From NCBI GenBank assembly GCA_002359025.1, contig DEPZ01000021.1, forward strand, positions 213 to 20,297: a stretch of DNA of 20,085 nucleotides. The letters run 5' to 3'. Position 1 is the stretch's first letter. The number at the start of each line of letters is the position of its first letter. Positions 14,850 to 20,085 of the stretch are shown here, piece after piece. Position numbers and translations under genes: made by a program. The notes beneath the pieces were generated by a model, which had not been told where the DNA came from, made no database searches, and worked only from the letters and a program-made list of their open reading frames with translations. The stretch comes from Erysipelotrichaceae bacterium UBA3379. GTDB taxonomy: Bacteria > Bacillota_I > Bacilli_A > Erysipelotrichales > Coprobacillaceae.

Positions 14850-15540
14850 TCTATCGCATAACAATAAGGTTTCTAAAATATTATCTTTAGAAACTTATAT
14901 TTTTATAGTATTCTGTATTGCATCTTTATTCATTTTTTATATCTCATTGAATTTCATTGTTTTATCATTAGAATGGAATCTGTTTTTATCCATGATTCCA
15001 TTTATCTTGTCTAATTTTTTTGATAAATCTCATAAATATATGAGATGGTTGCTGTTATTGTTATGGATACTTTTTATTCCTAATGCATTCTATATGATGA
15101 CTGATTTGATTCATATTCAATCATTGAATATTATCATCAATCCAACTCCTTATAGTCAGTATTACTCTACAGATGTTATCCTATGGATTTTAATGCTATA
15201 TATTATTTCTATCAGTATTTTTGGGGTTTATCTTGGTCTAAAGAGTGTGGACGAATTTCTCAATATGATTGGAGAAAAACTAAGATTAATATCTTTATTG
15301 ATATTATCAATGATGATCGGTGTCGGAATGACAATAGGTCGTTTTTTACGATTGAATTCTTGGAATGCATTCAATCCAATTGAATTGTTGACAACGATTT
15401 TTAACGGTTTTGACATTGTAATGATAAGGCTATCAATTCTATTTAGTATAGTTGTTTTTATACTCATTTTCATGTATTCTTATAAGAGATTGATTAAGAA
15501 GGAAGTGAAAGAGCATGAAAAAAATAGCAATATGCGATGA
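14839..15540 (+). CDS. DUF1361-like multi-pass membrane protein
   Basis: The 233-residue protein has about six to seven hydrophobic segments (roughly residues 18-40, 43-62, 70-88, 115-140, 150-170 and 195-220). The core WNLFLSMIPFILS, then WILFIPNAFYMMTDLIHI, matches the DUF1361 pattern WxLFLPNAxYxxTDxxHL. Family function is unknown. The GTG at 14827 is in frame, but the ATG at 14839 is better placed. It overlaps the gene before by 11 bp and the response-regulator gene by 26 bp, so it is translationally coupled to both. Context suggests a membrane part of the signalling cassette, for example in export, sensing or immunity (inference). Confidence 0.75.
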   Translation: MKTSLSHNNKVSKILSLETYIFIVFCIASLFIFYISLNFIVLSLEWNLFLSMIPFILSNFFDKSHKYMRWLLLLLWILFIPNAFYMMTDLIHIQSLNIIINPTPYSQYYSTDVILWILMLYIISISIFGVYLGLKSVDEFLNMIGEKLRLISLLILSMMIGVGMTIGRFLRLNSWNAFNPIELLTTIFNGFDIVMIRLSILFSIVVFILIFMYSYKRLIKKEVKEHEKNSNMR

Positions 15541-16240
15541 TAATCAAGAATCAGCAAAAAAATTATATGAAATATGCAGCAGTTACTGTAGAAAAGAGTG
15601 CTGGAGAACTGAGATATTTGTTTTCTCAAATTCAATCGAATTTCTAAAAGACCATTCAAGATTTGAAGTGATTTTTATGGATATAGATATGCCAGGAATG
15701 AGTGGAATAGAGGCAACAAAAATAATGCGAGAGTATAATAAGGAATCAGCTATAATATTTGTATCAGCATATTCAAATTACAAATCAATAGCATTTTCAA
15801 TTCATCCTTTTGATTATATTGATAAACCCTATACAGATGCTCAAATTTGCCATGTTCTAAATGAAGTCAGGGCATATCTTGACAATTCTCCCTTGGGAAT
15901 GAGTATAATGGTTAAATCAAAAGGAGAAACAACTGTAATTCCTATAGCTACAATACGATATATAGAGTTAGTTAATAGAAAAATCATGATTCATGTAGGA
16001 AATGATATTATCAGTACATATGATAATATTGCTAATCTTTATAGCATGTTGAGTGATAAAGGATTTTTAAGACCACACAATTCTTTTTTAGTGAATTATA
16101 GATATATAAAGCAATTCGCCAGATATACTATCCTACTTGTTGATAATCAGGAAATTCCAATTGCACAATCAAGATATAAGAAATTTGAACAAGAGTTTCA
16201 CTCTTTTTTGATGAAGCAAGGAGAATGCTATATATGTTGA
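15515..16240 (+). CDS. LytTR-family response regulator (AgrA/LytR type)
   Basis: This is a transcription factor with an N-terminal receiver domain (about residues 1-120) and a C-terminal LytTR DNA-binding domain (about 140-238). The acidic pocket Asp8-Asp9 and the phospho-acceptor Asp56 (FMDIDMPG) are present, as are the conserved Ser85 and Lys104 region (FVSAYS, IDKPY). LytTR landmarks are IRYIELVNRKIMIH and FLRPHNSFLVNYRYI. The 241-residue length is standard. AAGGAAG precedes the ATG. It overlaps the membrane-protein gene upstream and the sensor gene downstream (ATGTTGA). Its likely target is its own operon, through the 21-bp-spaced repeats. All residues for phosphorylation look intact, unlike those of the partner kinase. 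Confidence 0.93.
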   Translation: MKKIAICDDNQESAKKLYEICSSYCRKECWRTEIFVFSNSIEFLKDHSRFEVIFMDIDMPGMSGIEATKIMREYNKESAIIFVSAYSNYKSIAFSIHPFDYIDKPYTDAQICHVLNEVRAYLDNSPLGMSIMVKSKGETTVIPIATIRYIELVNRKIMIHVGNDIISTYDNIANLYSMLSDKGFLRPHNSFLVNYRYIKQFARYTILLVDNQEIPIAQSRYKKFEQEFHSFLMKQGECYIC

Positions 16241-17442
16241 TTTTTATAATCTTTATTATTTTGCAAATGACAATTCTGCTTTCAATTTACCCTTTGTTGC
16301 AAATGAAAAAAAATAAAATGGCATCCTGTTTTTTAGTCTTGATACTTTGTTTTTGTACTTATTTGCAAAATATATATCTTATTGGACTGGTAGACTTGTT
16401 CGTGTTTATCTCTTTTATGACCTATTATCATAGAAAAAAAAGTATGATTTTGAAAGTGGTATATACATTCTCTTTATTGTTTGTTTTGTTTTGCTTGATA
16501 CAGTTTTTCATCAACAACATGGTTGGTTATATGGTTATATCACCAGATGTATATATGTTTGAAGATATTATTATATACAATAAAGTAATTATGACAATAA
16601 TAAATTGTCTAGTCTATTATGCTCTAGCACAGATAATTATCAGACCGTATAATAAATGGAACGATGACTTTCCAGTTTATGCTATTTCCTATATTGTTGT
16701 GCCTTTTATGATGGTTTTATCATTAGTATTGATATATTTGATGGTTTCTCAAATGAATATTGGAATCTATTATTTTTATTCTTTTATTATCGCAATAAGT
16801 TTACTCATTTTTCTCATACTTTTTCATCGCCTTGTTTACAAAAGGTTAGAAATAGAAAAAAGAAACTATCTTCTTGAATTATCACAAGAAAAGATAGATA
16901 ATCAACTTTTATACTATCACAAACTTAAAAAATCAAATGATGAAATGTTGTTTGTATTACATGATATAAAAAATCATATCCATCTATTAAGTACAAACAC
17001 AGATGAAAAAGATAGATATATAGATTCATTATTTGAAAAGTTTACTTCTTTAAAAAAGATTTGTTATACAAATGATATTCTCAATATTTTTCTCCAAGAA
17101 AAGAGTCTTCAGTGCAAAGAAAAAGATATAGAGTGTTACTTTCATATTGATAGAGTTGATTTATCATTTATGGATGATAAAGATTTCATAACTCTTTTAA
17201 GTGTACCTTATGATTACATTCTCCAAAATCAGATTATAAGTAATCAACGATGCTTTTTAAATATCATCAATCATCATCATATGCTTTTTATAAACTTTCT
17301 TTTAGAGAACGTATGTGAAAGTGAAGAACTGGAACAAGAATTCCAACTTACTATGGACACATTGAGTAAATATGATGGAAGCTTGTCAATAAAAAAAACG
17401 GAGAAAGGTCTTAAAATTGGTATTCTGATTTCAATACCATGA
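16234..17442 (+). CDS. AgrC-like membrane sensor with degenerate ATPase domain
   Basis: The 402-residue protein has about six N-terminal transmembrane segments (residues 1-200), a coiled linker and an AgrC-type dimerisation box LHDIKNHIHLL with phospho-acceptor His243. The C-terminal part aligns in outline with AgrC-like ATPase domains (MDDKDFITLLS, later SKYDGSLSI). However, where the N-box should read about NLLDNAIEA it reads VPYDYILQN, so both Asn are gone. The G-box (GxGL) before TLSKYDGS is QLTMD. ATP binding is therefore probably lost although the frame is open. The ATG at 16234 has AAGGAG about 10 nt upstream and overlaps the regulator stop. It may act as a receptor, scaffold or phosphatase, or be an early pseudogene. 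Confidence 0.85.
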   Translation: MLIFIIFIILQMTILLSIYPLLQMKKNKMASCFLVLILCFCTYLQNIYLIGLVDLFVFISFMTYYHRKKSMILKVVYTFSLLFVLFCLIQFFINNMVGYMVISPDVYMFEDIIIYNKVIMTIINCLVYYALAQIIIRPYNKWNDDFPVYAISYIVVPFMMVLSLVLIYLMVSQMNIGIYYFYSFIIAISLLIFLILFHRLVYKRLEIEKRNYLLELSQEKIDNQLLYYHKLKKSNDEMLFVLHDIKNHIHLLSTNTDEKDRYIDSLFEKFTSLKKICYTNDILNIFLQEKSLQCKEKDIECYFHIDRVDLSFMDDKDFITLLSVPYDYILQNQIISNQRCFLNIINHHHMLFINFLLENVCESEELEQEFQLTMDTLSKYDGSLSIKKTEKGLKIGILISIP

Positions 17443-17803
17443 AGTCAAAATTTTTCTTATTTATAATTTAAAGTATTTTGAACAAGAAGGATATTATCAA
17501 AAAAAGCGATTTGCCTTACAAAGGTTGATAAATCATGATTCTTTGTTTTTCTTTTAAATTATCCTACCACTGCAATCATTTTTTCATTGAAAATATAGTC
17601 AGGATAAGGATTTATGATACAAGAAAGGTAAAAAACTAGTCTACTGTTGTCTATATTTAACATTGCATCTATGTCAATCATAAGTTTGGTGTCACTACTC
17701 CTTAGTTGATGGATTTTAAAATCATAAAACAGATGATGAAAAGTGAAATAAGCCAAATTTGGATGATAAAGGATATTCACTAGATAGATTAATTTAATCT
17801 TTG
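17443..17803. other. Non-coding or decayed stretch at the right edge of the cassette
   Basis: A weak imperfect hairpin at 17508-17534 (GATTT-CCTT / AAGG-AAATC) followed by T-rich sequence may end the operon. On the minus strand an open frame ends at 17559 and reads RSSDTKLMIDIDAMLNIDNS and later SCIINPYPDYIF. It looks protein-like, but it has no ribosome site and its upstream part runs into the HAD repeat, so at most it is a gene fragment I cannot name. A 15-bp palindrome, AGATTAATTTAATCT (17786-17800), lies 3 bp before repeat copy 2. Confidence 0.4.
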
Positions 17804-17962
17804 GAAGATTCTCCATCTGGTGTAGAAGCAGCATTTAGAGCAAATATTCCATGTATTATGGTACCTGATCTTATAAAAGCAGGTAAAAAGCAAGAACAAC
17901 AAACAAAGTATATCGCTAAGTCTCTATTGGATGTTATAGAGTATATGAAACACGTTCTTTAA
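17804..17962 (+). pseudogene. Duplicated 3' fragment of the HAD hydrolase gene
   Basis: This encodes the last 52 codons of the HAD protein (from EDSPSG to the stop) with one amino-acid change (Asp180 to Asn) and one silent change, but lacks motifs I-III and any start signal. It is not a functional gene. It marks the far boundary of the inserted or rearranged segment. Confidence 0.95.
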
Positions 17963-17978
17963 TAGAAACGTGTTTTTT
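17951..17978 (+). terminator. Duplicated HAD terminator
   Basis: The same CACGTT/AACGTG stem as after the HAD gene is followed by six Ts. It lies between the cassette and the GNAT promoter and can insulate the two. Confidence 0.7.
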
Positions 17979-18015
17979 ATATAAGATAAAGATTGATATC
18001 GTCAGATGATTTCTA

Positions 18016-18044
18016 ATGAAATTAGAGTAATTATTTGATATAAT
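18016..18044 (+). promoter_or_regulatory. Promoter of the GNAT-mnmE unit
   Basis: ATGAAA (18016-18021), a 17-bp spacer and a perfect TATAAT (18039-18044) lie 26 bp before the GNAT start. The -35 matches at four of six positions. Confidence 0.6.
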
Positions 18045-18070
18045 GAGTAAAATAAGAAGGAGGATATGGT

Positions 18071-18646
18071 ATGAATCATAGGGGTACAAAACAATTACAA
18101 ACAGAAAGATTGTTACTTAGAAAATTGCATGTTAATGATGCAAAGCAAATGTATGAGAATTGGGCAAGTGATAAAGATGTCGTCACTTTTTTAACATGGC
18201 CAGTTCATAATGATGTTGAAGTAACAAAAAATATTTTATTAGATTGGATGGAATCATATCATGAAGATCGTTTCTATCAATGGGGAATTGAAATTGAAGA
18301 TACAAAAACACTTATTGGAACAATGAGTGTTGTTGAAATCAATGATAAGATTAAATCTTTACAAATAGGTTATTGTATTGGTAGTCAATGGTGGCATCAA
18401 GGATATACAAGTGAAGCATTAACAGCAGTCATAGACTATCTATTCAATGAAGTTGGATGTAATAGAATAGAAGCCAAACATGATCCACGAAATCCTCACT
18501 CTGGTGCAGTTATGAAAAAATGTGGTATGAAGTATGAGGGAACACTTCGCCAATCTGATATAAATAATCAAGGTATATGTGATACTTGTTATTATTCAAT
18601 ATTAAGAAATGAATGGGAAATAAAACAAGTTTTAGAAGAACTTTAA
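18071..18646 (+). CDS. GNAT-family N-acetyltransferase (RimJ/RimL-like)
   Basis: This acetyl-CoA-dependent acetyltransferase belongs to the RimJ/RimL/Acetyltransf_3 group, whose members acetylate protein N-termini or small amines; the substrate is unknown. The N-terminus has the family's LQTERLLLRKLHVNDA, and the acetyl-CoA loop is QGYTSEA at residues 110-116, preceded by IGYCIG. The motif B region NRIEAKHDPRNPHSGAVMKK and the C-terminal GMKYEGTLRQ are typical. The 191-residue length is normal. AGGAGG lies 7 nt upstream. It ends 18 bp before mnmE, so the two are probably cotranscribed. Confidence 0.92.
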   Translation: MNHRGTKQLQTERLLLRKLHVNDAKQMYENWASDKDVVTFLTWPVHNDVEVTKNILLDWMESYHEDRFYQWGIEIEDTKTLIGTMSVVEINDKIKSLQIGYCIGSQWWHQGYTSEALTAVIDYLFNEVGCNRIEAKHDPRNPHSGAVMKKCGMKYEGTLRQSDINNQGICDTCYYSILRNEWEIKQVLEEL

Positions 18647-18664
18647 ATCGAAAAGAGGTTAAAT

Positions 18665-19999
18665 ATGAATGATGATATTATTGTTGCTATTGCAACAAGT
18701 AGATTAGAAGCAGCTATTTCTATTATTAGATTAAGTGGTAAAGATGTTATAGCTTTTGTACAAGAGATGTTTACTGGTAAAATATTAGAAAAAGCAAGTC
18801 ATACTATTACTTATGGATATATTCATGATCAAGGGGAAAAGATTGATGAAGTTTTAGTGAATATATATAGAGGAAAAAGAACATTTACTGGCGAAGAAAT
18901 GGTAGAAATTAATTGTCATGGTGGTGTTTTTATTACTCAAAAAGTATTAAATCTATGTTTAAAACGTGGAGCAAGAATGGCAGAGCATGGAGAATTTTCT
19001 AAGCGTGCTTTCTTAAATGGTCGTATAGATTTATCTCAAGCAGAAGCTATTAGTGATTTAATTAGTGCTAAAAATGATTATGCAACATCTCTTGCTCTTA
19101 AAGGAATTCAAGGAAATATAAGTCATTTTATAGAAGATTTAAGAGAAGATTTAATCCAAATTATTACACAAATAGAAGTCAATATAGATTACCCTGAATA
19201 TGATGATATAGAAGAATTAACAGCAGATTCTTTATTACCAAGAAGTACAAAGTTACAAGAAAAGATGGACCATATCATAGCATCATCTAAAAATGTACAC
19301 TTGTTAAAAGATGGAATATCTACGGTAATTATAGGAAAACCAAATGTAGGAAAGTCTAGCTTATTAAATGCTCTATTACAAGAAGATAAAGCTATCGTCA
19401 CTGATATTGCAGGAACAACAAGAGATATTGTAGAGGGTACAATCAGATTAGATCAAATTGTATTAAATATGATAGATACTGCTGGTATAAGAGAAACAGA
19501 TGATGTTGTAGAAAACATAGGAGTCCATAAATCTAAAGAACTTATACATAAGGCAGATTTAGTATTATTAGTATTAGACGGCTCTTCTTCTCTTACAAAA
19601 GAAGATGAAGAACTACTAGAACTCTCTAAAGATACAAATAGAATTATTGTTATTAATAAAAAAGATCAAGGTCACCTTACAGATATACAAGGTATATCAA
19701 TAAGTGCTAAAGAACATGATATAGAACCATTAATACAAGAAATTAAATCTATGTTTGAAACTGGTAAAATTATATCAGGACAAGAAGATATACTTGCAAA
19801 TGCAAGACAAATTCAATTATTAGAAAAAGCAAATCAATCATTAAAAAAAGCTATTCAAGCAATGAAAGATTCTATACCAACAGATTTAATCGTTACAGAT
19901 TTATATGATAGTTGGGAAAGTCTTAAAGAAATACTAGGAGAAAGAGCAAAAGAAGATTTACTAGATGAATTATTTAAAAGATTTTGTATAGGTAAATAG
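18665..19999 (+). CDS. mnmE: tRNA uridine-5-carboxymethylaminomethyl modification GTPase MnmE
   Basis: With MnmG, this enzyme builds the cmnm5 group on the wobble uridine (U34) of several tRNAs, using a folate one-carbon unit and glycine. The N-terminal folate-binding domain spans about residues 1-118, followed by the helical domain and an inserted G domain with G1 GKPNVGKS (224-231), G2 GTTRD (250-254), G3 DTAG (271-274) and G4 NKKD (331-334). The C-terminal FCIGK, with the catalytic Cys, closes the 444-residue protein. AAGAGG lies 7-8 nt upstream. It is usually followed by mnmG, but the next gene here starts differently. Confidence 0.98.
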   Translation: MNDDIIVAIATSRLEAAISIIRLSGKDVIAFVQEMFTGKILEKASHTITYGYIHDQGEKIDEVLVNIYRGKRTFTGEEMVEINCHGGVFITQKVLNLCLKRGARMAEHGEFSKRAFLNGRIDLSQAEAISDLISAKNDYATSLALKGIQGNISHFIEDLREDLIQIITQIEVNIDYPEYDDIEELTADSLLPRSTKLQEKMDHIIASSKNVHLLKDGISTVIIGKPNVGKSSLLNALLQEDKAIVTDIAGTTRDIVEGTIRLDQIVLNMIDTAGIRETDDVVENIGVHKSKELIHKADLVLLVLDGSSSLTKEDEELLELSKDTNRIIVINKKDQGHLTDIQGISISAKEHDIEPLIQEIKSMFETGKIISGQEDILANARQIQLLEKANQSLKKAIQAMKDSIPTDLIVTDLYDSWESLKEILGERAKEDLLDELFKRFCIGK

Positions 20000-20000
20000 T

Positions 20001-20085
20001 ATGGGTAAATATACATTTTTATCTCAAAGATTTTATAAATTTTTTAAATATACAAGAACGCTAGCTATTATAAGTTCTATATTAG
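20001..20085 (+). CDS. Start of an unidentified, probably membrane-anchored protein
   Basis: An ATG one base after the mnmE stop opens a frame that runs off the window (28 codons). It begins MGKYTFLSQRFYKFF, then Arg/Lys-containing sequence, then a hydrophobic stretch (LAIISSIL), as in a membrane-anchored protein. It does not resemble the N-terminus of MnmG, which carries a dinucleotide-binding GxGxxG at the start. No strong ribosome site is present, so coupling to mnmE is likely. The family cannot be named from this fragment. Confidence 0.55.
   Translation, partial: MGKYTFLSQRFYKFFKYTRTLAIISSIL

Larger units (their letters stand above)
17804..17978 (+). repeat. 175-bp direct repeat, copy 2
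   Basis: This is the second copy of 13544-13718, 98.3% identical, in the same orientation. The bases just before (TTG) and after differ from copy 1, so the homology stops sharply on both sides. Confidence 0.97.

Noticed and set aside
17559..17834. Complete 91-residue minus-strand gene
   Set aside because: Its start codon lies inside the duplicated HAD fragment in antisense and has no ribosome site; at best the 3' part is a gene fragment.

Overview
The window is the replication-origin region of a low-GC Firmicute chromosome. The very AT-rich composition, the gene order around dnaA, and the presence of a LevR-like regulator and sigma-54 beside AgrA/LytTR-type signalling suggest a gut Erysipelotrichales/Coprobacillaceae-type bacterium. 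That placement is inference, since no rRNA is present.

Origin core (1-8530). Leftward on the minus strand run dnaA, dnaN, yaaA, recF and gyrB (gyrB cut by the window start). Rightward on the plus strand run rpmH, rnpA, yidC and jag. The roughly 510 bp between dnaA and rpmH hold 13 near-consensus DnaA boxes. A second cluster of four boxes, including the only perfect TTATCCACA, lies in the dnaA-dnaN spacer, so the origin is bipartite around dnaA, as in Bacillus subtilis. Transcription diverges from the origin, so both arms are co-directional with replication.

Accessory block (8531-18660). The commonly conserved jag-mnmE neighbourhood is split by about 10 kb. First comes a LevR-like sigma-54 activator gene, frameshifted near its start and cut at its 3' end. 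A 1,600-bp IS3-family element abuts it, and directly beyond lies only the C-terminal half of rpoN (sigma-54). The IS has no target duplication, so a deletion next to it probably removed the end of the activator and the start of sigma-54. The IS is itself defective through an internal transposase deletion, and it carries an unrecognised antisense passenger gene. A HAD-family phosphatase gene follows.

The last 175 bp of the HAD gene plus terminator recur 4,260 bp downstream at 98% identity. Between the copies are an IS200-type transposase relic and a tightly overlapping four-gene operon. It encodes a secreted DUF6973-like protein, a DUF1361-like membrane protein, a LytTR response regulator, and an AgrC-like sensor whose ATP-binding motifs are lost. 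A pair of direct repeats 21 bp apart precedes the operon and is a candidate LytTR site. This repeat-bounded, self-contained signalling cassette is the best candidate in the window for an undescribed system.

Right end (18000-20085). A GNAT acetyltransferase gene with its own promoter is followed by mnmE (tRNA wobble-uridine GTPase) and the start of an unidentified membrane-protein gene, where mnmG would often be expected.
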